Shown: positions 1-7,341 of the stretch, in pieces
How positions within the stretch are numbered: the first letter of the stretch is position 1
Layout: the number at the start of each line of letters is the position of its first letter
DNA from: Actinomycetes bacterium
Lineage (GTDB): Bacteria > Actinomycetota > Thermoleophilia > BMS3ABIN01
Direction: 5' to 3'
DNA: 64,000 nucleotides
Assembly: GCA_021791195.1 (NCBI GenBank)
Contig: JAJYXB010000016.1
Location: 18,223-82,222, forward strand
Translations under genes and position numbers: made by a program
Notes under the pieces: generated by a model
Databases searched by the model: none
What the model was told of the DNA's origin: nothing
What the model saw: only the letters and a program-made list of their open reading frames with translations

Positions 1-356
1 GCGAGCACGCGGCCGGCAATAAGGTTACCGTAGAGACGCATGGCATGGACGCCATGAGCAAAGGCTGCCTTGGAGGCCAGGGTTTCTGCTTCATCTCCTA
101 CCAGGGCGAGGTTCGGATCTGCGGCTTTCTTGATGTAAAATGCGGCGACCTGAATGAGCAGAGCTTTGGCGATGTCTGGCTGAACTCGCCGGTCTTTAAG
201 CAGATGCGTGACCTGGATGGCTATCATGGCCGCTGCGGCTATTGCGAGTACCGGCGTTTCTGCGGCGGCTGCCGCGCCCGCGCCTACGAGGTGACGGGCG
301 ACTATCTGGGCGAGGAACCGTTCTGCGTTTATCAGCCGAAGGCTCGGAAGCGTTGA
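1..356 (+). CDS. ahbD: Radical SAM/SPASM heme-pathway enzyme, C-terminal part (AhbD-like)
   Basis: The reading frame is open from the window edge (frame of base 3) and ends at 356, so only the C-terminal ~118 residues are present. They form a SPASM-type auxiliary iron-sulfur domain: GCLGGQGFCFIS, then RICGFL and KCGDL, and a late cysteine cluster RCGYCEYRRFCGGCRARA followed by EPFCVYQP. This pattern is typical of the NirJ/AhbC/AhbD group. AhbD converts Fe-coproporphyrin III to heme by two radical decarboxylations; AhbC acts one step earlier. I favour AhbD because of the CEYRRFCGGCRARAY and FCVYQP motifs, but AhbC is not excluded without the N-terminal half. The ahbA and ahbB genes directly downstream support a siroheme-dependent heme pathway. 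Confidence 0.75.
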   Translation, partial: EHAAGNKVTVETHGMDAMSKGCLGGQGFCFISYQGEVRICGFLDVKCGDLNEQSFGDVWLNSPVFKQMRDLDGYHGRCGYCEYRRFCGGCRARAYEVTGDYLGEEPFCVYQPKARKR

Positions 357-366
357 GCGGCAGGTT

Positions 367-492
367 CCGGTGGAGGGTGTTTTTCTCCGTTTACGTTTGC
401 CGTTGGGAGTTTGTCTTGACTGAATGACTGGTGTGGAGGGGTGGAATTTATTGGCGGCAAGCCGAACCACTCCGAAAAACACCCTCCACCGG
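367..492. repeat. 19-bp perfect inverted repeat with 88-bp spacing
   Basis: CCGGTGGAGGGTGTTTTTC at 367-385 is exactly reverse-complemented at 474-492. The arms lie between the radical SAM gene and ahbA and enclose a GGAGGGG sequence (436-441) that could act as a ribosome binding site. It may be a relic of a small non-autonomous mobile element or a long RNA hairpin. Nothing else in the window matches the arms. Confidence 0.7.
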
Positions 493-507
493 TTTCACGC
501 ACTTTTT

Positions 508-963
508 ATGGACGAGACTGATAAAAAACTTATAACTTTGATCCAGGCCGACTTTCCGATCGTCGACAGGCCTTACGCTGCTATCGGCGAAAAACTGGGC
601 ATCGGCGAAGACGAGGTGATCGACCGTATCCGGACGATCATGGAGTCGGGCGAGATCCGCCGTCTGGGGGCGTCATTCGACTCGCGCCGGCTGAACTACC
701 GCAGCACGCTGTGCGCCGTCCACGTACCGCCGGAAAAGCTGGATGCGGCGGTAGCGGCGATTAACGGCTATCACAATGTCACGCATAATTATGAACGCAA
801 TCATTATTACAACGTCTGGTTCACGCTGATCGCCCCCAGCCTGGAGCGCATCGACCAGATCCTGCGGGAGATCGAACAGCGGGCCGGCATCGGGCCGGTG
901 CTGAACCTGCCCGCGACGCGCCTGTTCAAGATCCAGGTGGACCTGCCGGTGATCGATGGCTAG
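508..963 (+). CDS. ahbA: Siroheme decarboxylase subunit A (AhbA)
   Basis: This Lrp/AsnC-like protein is one half of the AhbAB heterodimer, which removes two acetate carboxyls from siroheme to give 12,18-didecarboxysiroheme. The start MDETDKKLITLIQ at 508 gives 151 residues, normal for the family. An in-frame TTG at 451 with GGAGGGG upstream is an alternative that would add 19 residues. An N-terminal winged-helix fold (residues ~1-55, ending GEIRRLGASFDSRRLNY) is followed by a ferredoxin-like domain with NVTHNYERNHYYNVWFT, the usual His/Tyr-rich substrate region. It overlaps ahbB by 8 bp, as expected for co-translated subunits. AhbA versus AhbB assignment rests on order and motif only. Confidence 0.85.
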   Translation: MDETDKKLITLIQADFPIVDRPYAAIGEKLGIGEDEVIDRIRTIMESGEIRRLGASFDSRRLNYRSTLCAVHVPPEKLDAAVAAINGYHNVTHNYERNHYYNVWFTLIAPSLERIDQILREIEQRAGIGPVLNLPATRLFKIQVDLPVIDG

Positions 964-1435
964 GGAGTTCAGCGACAGGGAACGGGAACTGGTGCGGTCG
1001 CTGCAGGAGAGCATCCCGCTGACGCCGCAGCCGTTTGCTGAGATCGCCGCCCAGACGGGGATGGACCCCGGTGAAGTGCTGGAGCTGGTCAAGGCATGGA
1101 AGGCTGATGGCACCATCCGGCGCTTTGGCGCCATGGTCCGGCACCAGCGGCTCGGTTACACCGCCAATGCCATGTGCGCCTGGGATGTTCCGGACGAGCG
1201 CGTCGACGAAGTCGGCGAGACGTTCGCGGCCGCGGCTGAGGTCAGCCATTGCTACCAGCGGCCCAAGGCGGAAAAATGGGATTACAACCTGTTTGCGATG
1301 ATTCACGGCCCCAGCGCCGAGGACTGCGAGCGGGTCGCCGCGGCGCTGGCGGAAAAGACCGGCATCGCCAGCTACCGGCTTCTTTACAGCAGCCGCGAAT
1401 TCAAAAAGATCAGTATGAAGTATTTCATCGAATGA
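956..1435 (+). CDS. ahbB: Siroheme decarboxylase subunit B (AhbB)
   Basis: This is the second Lrp-like siroheme decarboxylase subunit, 159 residues. It shows the family signatures GTIRRFGAMVRHQRLGYTAN and VSHCYQRP followed by WDYNLFAMIHG; the histidines in these stretches are the expected substrate-binding and catalytic positions. The fold is a helix-turn-helix followed by an AsnC-type alpha/beta domain, but no DNA-binding role is expected in this subfamily. It overlaps ahbA by 8 bp, and its TGA overlaps the ATG of the next gene. All three Ahb-type genes are therefore probably one transcript. Confidence 0.87.
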   Translation: MAREFSDRERELVRSLQESIPLTPQPFAEIAAQTGMDPGEVLELVKAWKADGTIRRFGAMVRHQRLGYTANAMCAWDVPDERVDEVGETFAAAAEVSHCYQRPKAEKWDYNLFAMIHGPSAEDCERVAAALAEKTGIASYRLLYSSREFKKISMKYFIE

Positions 1436-2937
1436 AGCGGGGCGGGCGGCCGGCATCAGCTTCCTGGAACGGTAGCGACCGGCTGGTCGCGGGGTCGCTT
1501 TTTCTGATCACCCTGCTTTCGCGCATCCCCTTCCGCACCGATCTGCTTTACGCCTGGGATTCGGTGCTCTATACACGCGCTCTCGACGGCTTCGATGTCA
1601 CTGCCGGTCATCCCCAGCCGCCGGGTCACATCTTCTACGTCGGCCTGGTGTGGCTTATCAACCGTCTGACCGGCGATCCGAACGCCGCCATGGTCTGGAT
1701 CAGCGCTTTTGCCGCCGCCGGAGCCGTGGCAATGCTCTATCGTTTCGGACGGACGCTGTTCAGCCGCGGGGTTGCCCTGGGCGCGGCGGCGCTGCTGGCG
1801 ACCAGCCTCAGCTTCTGGGTCTACAGCGAGATTGCCTACCCCTACACCCTGCTGGCCTTCCTCAGCATCGCCTGCGCCGCGGCCATCTACCAGACCTGGC
1901 AGGGCAGGGCAGGATGGGTGGTGCCCGCCGCGCTGGTGCTGGGCGTCGCCTCCGGGTTTCGCGAAGACCTGCTGCCGTTCCTGCTGCCGCTGCTGGTGCT
2001 TGGCTGGCTCGGCAAGCCGCGGCTGCGCGTTGCCGCCGCGGTGGCAGTGCTGCTGGCCGCGATCATGGCGTGGTATGTCCCCGCGGCGCTGCTCTCCGGC
2101 GGCTTTGCCGCCTATCAGTCGGCGTCTTCGGCGCAGACCGGTTATCTGCTGCACTACTCCTCGGTGTTCGGCGGGGGGCTGGGAGCGCTCGCCGACAACA
2201 CCTTCGCCTTTCTCCGCTTTCTGGGCTGGGCCCTGGCGGCAGCGATTCCGGCGCTGGCGGCTTTTCTCATCTGTCTGTCCCGGCCCGGGTTCCGCCAGGA
2301 GCGGCGCGACCGGCGCCTGCTGTTCCTGACGGCATGGTCGCTGCCCAGCGTCCTCTTCTACGTCCTGATCCATGTGGGGGAATACGGCTACGTCTTCAGC
2401 TTTCTGCCGGCGGCGCTGCTGGCGGCTGTCTGGGGCGTCTCCCGCCTGGCCCGTTCGGCGGCGGCTTCCCGGGGAGAGCGGTTCGGCCGGGCCGCGTTCG
2501 CGGTCCCCGTGGCGCTGATGACAGCTTTGAACATGGGCCTGTTCCTGCTGGCTCCGCCGGCGATGAGCGCCGACCGGCTGGCGGCGCGGGAGACGATTCT
2601 AGGCTCGAAGATCGAGACGATAAAAGAGAATTTCAATCCCTCGACTACCCTGATCGTCAGCATCTTCGACGAGCAGCAGGTGGAATATTACCTGCCGGGA
2701 TTCAGACATTTCGGCATGGACCCGATGGAGGAGCCTCGCGCCAGTCTCGAGCTTGGCCCGAGTATCAGCGCCGTTGTCATTTTCGACGATTTCCTGCGCC
2801 CGGGATCAGGGAACCTGTCCACGGCGCTGCCGCTGGCGGCCGATCAGAAATTGACGATCATCCGGCGGCGGCCCGGCGAGCGTAGCGTCGTCATCGACTG
2901 GAACAGGCAGGAGGTCTCCCTTGAAAGCGCCGGCTGA
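1432..2937 (+). CDS. Multi-pass membrane glycosyltransferase, GT39/ArnT-like
   Basis: The ATG at 1432 overlaps the ahbB stop (ATGA) and gives 501 residues with about ten hydrophobic segments. The N-terminal region carries YAWDSVLYTRAL and VTAGHPQPPGH, the luminal Asp and His-Pro-rich loop seen in lipid-linked sugar transferases of the GT-C/PMT type. The last ~110 residues are soluble and contain no recognised motif. It probably uses a polyprenyl-phosphate sugar donor to glycosylate a lipid or protein at the outer membrane leaflet face. The acceptor is unknown. It shares a transcript with the heme genes, which may be positional only. Its stop overlaps the following methyltransferase gene. Confidence 0.7.
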   Translation: MKRGGRPASASWNGSDRLVAGSLFLITLLSRIPFRTDLLYAWDSVLYTRALDGFDVTAGHPQPPGHIFYVGLVWLINRLTGDPNAAMVWISAFAAAGAVAMLYRFGRTLFSRGVALGAAALLATSLSFWVYSEIAYPYTLLAFLSIACAAAIYQTWQGRAGWVVPAALVLGVASGFREDLLPFLLPLLVLGWLGKPRLRVAAAVAVLLAAIMAWYVPAALLSGGFAAYQSASSAQTGYLLHYSSVFGGGLGALADNTFAFLRFLGWALAAAIPALAAFLICLSRPGFRQERRDRRLLFLTAWSLPSVLFYVLIHVGEYGYVFSFLPAALLAAVWGVSRLARSAAASRGERFGRAAFAVPVALMTALNMGLFLLAPPAMSADRLAARETILGSKIETIKENFNPSTTLIVSIFDEQQVEYYLPGFRHFGMDPMEEPRASLELGPSISAVVIFDDFLRPGSGNLSTALPLAADQKLTIIRRRPGERSVVIDWNRQEVSLESAG

Positions 2938-3586
2938 TCTGCTGCGGCTCTATGGCGATGCACCGCCGGCAACGCGGCTGTTCATGCGCATCCGCCTGCT
3001 TCTGAGCGATATGGAGCGGGTCGAGCGCGAAACACCGCGAACCGGCACCATCCTCGAGTTGGGGTGCGGCCACGGGCTGTTCTCAAACCTGCTGGCGCTG
3101 CGTTCGCCGGGGCGCAGGGTGATCGGCATCGACCTCTCGCCGGAAAAGATCCGGCATGCCCGCGCCTCCATCGGCGGCCGCGGCAACATCGAATTCATCT
3201 GCGGCGACATACTCGAGCTCCAGCTGCCTGCATGCGACGCCATCACCATCGTCGATGTCACTTACCTGCTCCCACCCGGCGAGCAGCAGCGGCTGCTGCA
3301 AGAGTGCCGCCGGCTGCTTAGGCCCGGCGGCGTGCTGGTGTGGAAGGCGCAGGAACGCCGGCCACGGTGGAAGTTCGCATTCACCTGGCTGCAGGAGATG
3401 CTGGCTACGTCCGCAGGTCTGACGCAGGGAAAGCGGCGGGGCCTGCACTTCCCCAGCCGCGCGGAAGCGCTGGCGATGATGGAGGCCACCGGTTTCGGCG
3501 CCCGAGTCGTTGAGGTGCCGACGCACCGGCCATACACGGACGTCATCTACGTGGGCACGAAGCCGGGTAATCAGGGAATACCCTGA
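2921..3586 (+). CDS. Class I SAM-dependent methyltransferase
   Basis: This 221-residue protein has the Rossmann methyltransferase signature: motif I ILELGCGHGLFSN (residues ~46-58), acidic motif II VIGIDLS and a motif IV region IVDVTYLLP, then LLRPGGVLVWK. The TTG start at 2921 lies inside the end of the preceding glycosyltransferase gene and is preceded by GGCAGGAGG. Translational coupling suggests a joint role, perhaps methylating the glycosylated lipid. The substrate cannot be told from sequence. A second hydrophobic stretch near FTWLQEMLATSAG is not long enough to be a clear membrane anchor. Confidence 0.75.
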   Translation: MKAPADLLRLYGDAPPATRLFMRIRLLLSDMERVERETPRTGTILELGCGHGLFSNLLALRSPGRRVIGIDLSPEKIRHARASIGGRGNIEFICGDILELQLPACDAITIVDVTYLLPPGEQQRLLQECRRLLRPGGVLVWKAQERRPRWKFAFTWLQEMLATSAGLTQGKRRGLHFPSRAEALAMMEATGFGARVVEVPTHRPYTDVIYVGTKPGNQGIP

Positions 3587-3588
3587 TT
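3569..3588 (+). terminator. Small hairpin at methyltransferase stop
   Basis: AATCAGGG-AATA-CCCTGATT forms an 8-bp stem with a 4-base loop overlapping the stop codon. There is no U tract after it, so it may be only a weak terminator or an mRNA 3' stabiliser. Confidence 0.4.
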
Positions 3589-4156
3589 TCCAAGGCAGGC
3601 CTCCGCCAGTATTATCGTTGTGGCAGCCGGTAACAGCCGCCGGCGTGTTGCCATGATCGGGCATATGGAAGCCAGCCGCGCGGAAATCGCTCACAACTGC
3701 TATTACTTATGGTTATAACCGAAGTCAACAAATTACCCTAAAGCGCTCCAGTTCCGGGAATGTTGTAAAAGCAGCTAAAATATATCGGAATTGCCGGTTA
3801 ATTAATACGAATGAATAATGAGTTAGCGACCACAAAAAGTGATTGACTTTTACCCGCCCAGGTATTATCCTTCATACCCAGGGTAGTATGCGTTGCAGTA
3901 TAAGCGGGCTCAATAGCGGACACTCGTGCGGAAGCGGATCGTTGATAATGTCACATCATGAAGAATCTTCAGTAACCAGGATATATATAAGTTTCACCCC
4001 GCATAGCAGGTAACTGCAACCTCCATTTGGCCACGACGCCTATCCTGAGACGGCGCCCCAGCACTGTCACCAAGGAAATGCGTGGTAGCATGCCCGGATA
4101 ATTGTGATTATGTTCACAATATTTGGGCGAATTTAAGGCGAAAGGAGGTGAAAAAC
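3589..4156. other. Long AT-richer regulatory region before cytochrome locus
   Basis: There is no convincing gene here. The base composition is clearly more AT-rich than in flanking genes. Visible elements are the palindrome GGTTATAACC at 3711-3720, a TACCC-A-GGGTA inverted repeat at 3875-3885, and a CRP/FNR-like palindrome at 4101-4120. I could not identify a confident -35/-10 pair. Confidence 0.5.
4101..4120. promoter_or_regulatory. CRP/FNR-family operator
   Basis: ATTGTGA-TTATGT-TCACAAT has seven perfectly symmetrical bases on each side of a 6-base spacer and matches the CRP/FNR superfamily consensus TGTGA-N6-TCACA. Its centre is about 46 bp before the ATG of the hexaheme cytochrome at 4157. 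Being so close to the Shine-Dalgarno site, it could repress, or activate from a start site very near the gene. A similar site precedes the giant gene at 20575. Confidence 0.7.
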
Positions 4157-5113
4157 ATGCGAAGGATAGCAATCAGGGCTGCCATTGTTCTGCCCGTGAT
4201 CCTCATCCTGGCTTTTTCGGCCACGGCTTTGGCGTATAATGTGAAGCCTCCCGATGGAGGCGCCGCTCTGGCGACAGACGTCGCTCCTCACGACGGTTTC
4301 AATACCGGCGGTGGAACCGATTACTGTATCCAGTGCCACGACATTCACCAGGCACAAGGTGACTACGTGCTTACGCGCCAGTCGACCGTGACGGCGACAT
4401 GCAACACCTGTCATGCGCTCTTCGGGGCTGCTCCCGCTCCGGGCCAGGCTCCGGACTGGACGCACAACCCGCTGACAGGCGCGGCCAACCCGTCCGGCAA
4501 CCCGTCGCCGATGACCGGCACTCCGCCGACGACGTCCGATCTGCTCGCGTATAACGTGAACATGAGCGGCGCGACGGCCCAGTATATGGACAGCATCCCG
4601 GGCCATAGCCTCGGTGTCATGGCCGGTGGGACGATTGTCAGGAACAGCGATTCCATTCCCGATAGTTCTTCCACTCTGAAGGTCATGATCTCCGGTGAGT
4701 ACGGCGGTTACAATCTCGGCTACTACAGCGGGACGTCGGTAACCTCGTTCACCGGTACGCAGGGTCTGTACTGTGCTTCCTGTCATTCGCCGCACGGCGC
4801 GGTCGCCGATGGTGGCGTCGGTAACGTGATCACCGGCAACACAATGTTGCTGTCGGCACGTCCGAACCACATCACCACGCCAGTGGCGAGTTACGACGAC
4901 GGTTCGTTCTGTCTGGCTTGCCACGACAAGAACCTCGGCGTCGATGCTAGCCAGAAGACTCACCCGTCTCAGTTCTGCCTGAACTGTCACGGTGACGAGG
5001 CTAGCGGAGGTGGTACGCAGGACTTCCCGCACACCAGCACTAACCATCGACTCCTCACCACGGAGCCGGATGCGCTGTGTCTGCAATGCCATACTCCTGG
5101 CACACTGCCCTAA
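4157..5113 (+). CDS. Secreted hexaheme c-type cytochrome
   Basis: The start at 4157 follows AAAGGAGGTG. The 318-residue product begins with a Sec signal peptide ending near ATALA (~residue 26) and carries six CxxCH heme sites at about residues 57, 82, 206, 252, 274 and 308. The arrangement resembles the doubled-CXXCH family (CHDIH, CHSPHG patterns). Hemes are attached outside the membrane, probably by ResB/ResC encoded at 8419-10831. A heme-free stretch of ~120 residues lies between hemes 2 and 3. Likely role: periplasmic or surface electron transfer. The exact redox partner is unknown. A CRP/FNR-like site precedes it and a strong hairpin follows it. Confidence 0.88.
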   Translation: MRRIAIRAAIVLPVILILAFSATALAYNVKPPDGGAALATDVAPHDGFNTGGGTDYCIQCHDIHQAQGDYVLTRQSTVTATCNTCHALFGAAPAPGQAPDWTHNPLTGAANPSGNPSPMTGTPPTTSDLLAYNVNMSGATAQYMDSIPGHSLGVMAGGTIVRNSDSIPDSSSTLKVMISGEYGGYNLGYYSGTSVTSFTGTQGLYCASCHSPHGAVADGGVGNVITGNTMLLSARPNHITTPVASYDDGSFCLACHDKNLGVDASQKTHPSQFCLNCHGDEASGGGTQDFPHTSTNHRLLTTEPDALCLQCHTPGTLP

Positions 5114-5141
5114 ACGGGGCCGGTTGGTAGAAGGTAGAAAC

Positions 5142-5171
5142 GGGAGAGGCATCTTAACCGATGCCTCTCCC
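5142..5171 (+). terminator. Hairpin after first cytochrome gene
   Basis: GGGAGAGGCATC-TTAACC-GATGCCTCTCCC is a perfect 12-bp stem with a 6-base loop, 28 bp after the cytochrome stop. Only a weak T-rich tail follows, so it may terminate partially and give more cytochrome than downstream protein. Confidence 0.65.
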
Positions 5172-5199
5172 TTCATCAGATAAGTAGATTGGAACCAAC

Positions 5200-5748
5200 T
5201 TGCGCAGATTTTCAGTTTTTTCACCGCTTGCGGCAGCGATAGTGACGGCGATGGCCATTTTCCTGATCTCCTGTGGTTCGAACGGCACCGCAACGGATGG
5301 GGCCACCACCGCAACTGTCACCTCCCCCCATCAGATTTCTGGCGCGGACCAGCAGCAGATCGTTGCGGACGCCAGGACGGATCTGAACGAGATCGCGGCC
5401 GTCGGCCAGAATCCGGCGACGCTGACCAGCGCTTTGACGGGGAAAGCGCTGAGCGACATGGAGGCCGAGATCGACGGCAATCTGGCGCAGGGAAAGTACA
5501 AAAAACGTGATTTCCAGAATATTGTCGTCAAGATCCAGGACTTCACGGCGCCGGTGGCGGAGGTAGCGGCCGAGTTTGACGACAGCAGCTACTATGTCGA
5601 CGCCAGGACTGGCGCGCAACTTGGGCAGCCGCGGGCTCAGCACCGCAGTTATGCCCTGGCGCTGCAAAAAGAGGGGAATCGCTGGAAGATCAGCATGATT
5701 CTCTCGCCGAACGCCACCACTACTGACAGAGCGCCCTCGGCGAGCTGA
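5200..5748 (+). CDS. Predicted lipoprotein in cytochrome locus
   Basis: The TTG start at 5200 gives a full signal peptide, a hydrophobic core and the lipobox LISC (cysteine near residue 25); an internal ATG would cut into the signal. The mature 158-residue part is soluble, with a conserved-looking C-terminal sheet region (FQNIVVKIQDF, YALALQKEGNRWKISMI) like the small alpha+beta fold that follows many secreted proteins of the NTF2/IMS type. No catalytic motif is visible. Its place between two hexaheme cytochrome genes suggests an accessory or assembly role at the membrane surface, which is inference. Confidence 0.65.
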   Translation: MRRFSVFSPLAAAIVTAMAIFLISCGSNGTATDGATTATVTSPHQISGADQQQIVADARTDLNEIAAVGQNPATLTSALTGKALSDMEAEIDGNLAQGKYKKRDFQNIVVKIQDFTAPVAEVAAEFDDSSYYVDARTGAQLGQPRAQHRSYALALQKEGNRWKISMILSPNATTTDRAPSAS

Positions 5749-5851
5749 GTGGATTTACTGGATTAGCTGGGCATTTTGGTGCATAATTACTCTCGATGTC
5801 TTGATCCTCTTTTGCGAAATCATCAGAAACCTGACAAAAAGGACAGAAAAC

Positions 5852-6628
5852 TTGCGCCTCGCCTGCAGGCGGGTTATCCCCTTTTCAGTTGTTTTTTTGG
5901 CAGGTGTGTTTCTTTTCTCGGTGCTGCCCGGCTGGGCCGCAGCGGCGCAGACCAGCCCCAGCCCGCACGGAGGTTTCACCAATTCAACCTCGTTCTGTCT
6001 CGTATGCCATACGACTCACAACGCCGCGGGCGTCAGCCTGGAACCGTATGCGCTGGAGTCGGCGGTGTGTTTCACCTGTCATAATGGAACCGGATCCAGC
6101 CTCAACATTGAAGCGGAAATGAATCTCGATCCCAACAGCAACGCTCTGCACCCGATCAAAGTCAATCTGCCGAACAATAATGGCACCTATTCATACACGC
6201 CCAACACGACCGCCGGCATTGCGCCTCCCGGGCCGTATGACTGCAGCCAGTGCCATAATCCTCATGGAGATGTCGGCAACGGGGAGTTGCTGAAGCAAAC
6301 ATATAACACCAGCGAATATGTCACTTATTCGACTTCGCCGGATCCTTACGCGCAATGCTGGACCTGCCACAATTCGAACACGATCACGACCGACAAGACG
6401 CTTTTTCCCCTACATGAGGTGCATATCATCACCGACAGGGCCTCATGCTCGGCGTGCCATTACAGCCCGCACGGCGTCGCCGGTCCCAAGCTGATCAGAT
6501 TCAACCCCACTTACGTCTTCCCGTCCACGATCGCGGGGACGGGACCGGCCTATGTCTCGGGGGGAGCGAACAAAGGCAGCTGCACGCTGACGTGTCACGG
6601 CCAAGACCATAACAACGCGAGTTATTGA
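5852..6628 (+). CDS. Secreted multiheme cytochrome, five CxxCH plus one CxxxCH
   Basis: I place the start at TTG 5852, which follows AAAAAGGACA and gives a clean signal peptide (cleavage near GWAAAAQ). The product has 258 residues. Heme sites CLVCH, CFTCH, CSQCH, CWTCH and CSACH lie at about residues 49, 73, 131, 169 and 199. A sixth site near residue 244 reads CTLTCH, a CxxxCH spacing that is unusual. CHNPHG and CHYSPHG resemble doubled-CXXCH cytochromes. It is the second cytochrome of the locus and probably an electron-transfer partner or paralogue of the product at 4157. An alternative in-frame TTG lies at 5801 but lacks a good ribosome site. Confidence 0.85.
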   Translation: MRLACRRVIPFSVVFLAGVFLFSVLPGWAAAAQTSPSPHGGFTNSTSFCLVCHTTHNAAGVSLEPYALESAVCFTCHNGTGSSLNIEAEMNLDPNSNALHPIKVNLPNNNGTYSYTPNTTAGIAPPGPYDCSQCHNPHGDVGNGELLKQTYNTSEYVTYSTSPDPYAQCWTCHNSNTITTDKTLFPLHEVHIITDRASCSACHYSPHGVAGPKLIRFNPTYVFPSTIAGTGPAYVSGGANKGSCTLTCHGQDHNNASY

Positions 6629-6668
6629 TGGCCCGGTTTATCAAATTTTTTGAGCATGGAGTGAAGTT

Positions 6669-7283
6669 TTGTCAAAGATAATCAATATAGCCCTGGGTGT
6701 GGTGGGGGCCGCGCTGCTGATTGGCGTGGGCTTTCTCATCTATTTCCATTTCCATCCAAAACCGCCGTCAACGGAGCTGGGTATCTCTTATCAGAGATGG
6801 TCGGATGCGGTCAGCACCAATCCGGATGACTCATTCTCGCGGGCCAACCTGGCAAAAACGCTGCTGCAGATGGGCAACACCGATCGCGCCATCCAGGAAT
6901 TCAAGACGGCGATCGACCAGCAGCCCAAGAATTTCGAATACATGTTCCAGCTGGGTCTGGCCTATGTTCAGGCCAAGGACAACGCCAACGCGCTCGATCA
7001 GTTCAAGCAGGCAGCGGATCTGGCGCCGGCGGGTTCGAAATACAACTACCAGTTCGAAGCCGCGCAGACCGCCTTCAACATGGGAGACCTGCAGACTGCC
7101 CTGACCTACGTCCAGGCCAGCATCAAGGATAGCGATGTGCTCTGGAACTCGCATTACCTGCTGGGGCAGATTTATGAGAAACAGGGAAACAAGGCTCAGG
7201 CCAAGCAGGAATATCAGGCCGCGGAGAAGTTCGTTCCAGGCGACCAGGATCTTGAGGCCGCGCTCAAGCGGGTCTCGGGCTGA
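6669..7283 (+). CDS. Membrane-anchored TPR protein
   Basis: The TTG start at 6669 sits after GGAGTG. The 204-residue protein has one N-terminal membrane segment (residues ~5-27) and then about four TPR-like helical repeats: SFSRANLAKTLLQMGNTDRA, YMFQLGLAYVQAKDNANAL, FEAAQTAFNMGDLQTAL and HYLLGQIYEKQGNKAQA. Such proteins act as scaffolds outside the membrane. In c-type cytochrome loci TPR proteins often help present apocytochromes to the heme lyase (compare CcmI/NrfG), so a role in cytochrome maturation is plausible but not proven. Confidence 0.75.
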   Translation: MSKIINIALGVVGAALLIGVGFLIYFHFHPKPPSTELGISYQRWSDAVSTNPDDSFSRANLAKTLLQMGNTDRAIQEFKTAIDQQPKNFEYMFQLGLAYVQAKDNANALDQFKQAADLAPAGSKYNYQFEAAQTAFNMGDLQTALTYVQASIKDSDVLWNSHYLLGQIYEKQGNKAQAKQEYQAAEKFVPGDQDLEAALKRVSG

Positions 7284-7341
7284 TATCAGGCGTGTCAGCC
7301 AACAACCATCAAACCTAAGGGAAGACAGAAGGCGGTAGCAA

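Noticed and set aside
3844-3868. TTGACT and TATTAT as a promoter upstream of the cytochrome locus
   Set aside because: The spacing is only 13 bp, too short for a standard promoter.
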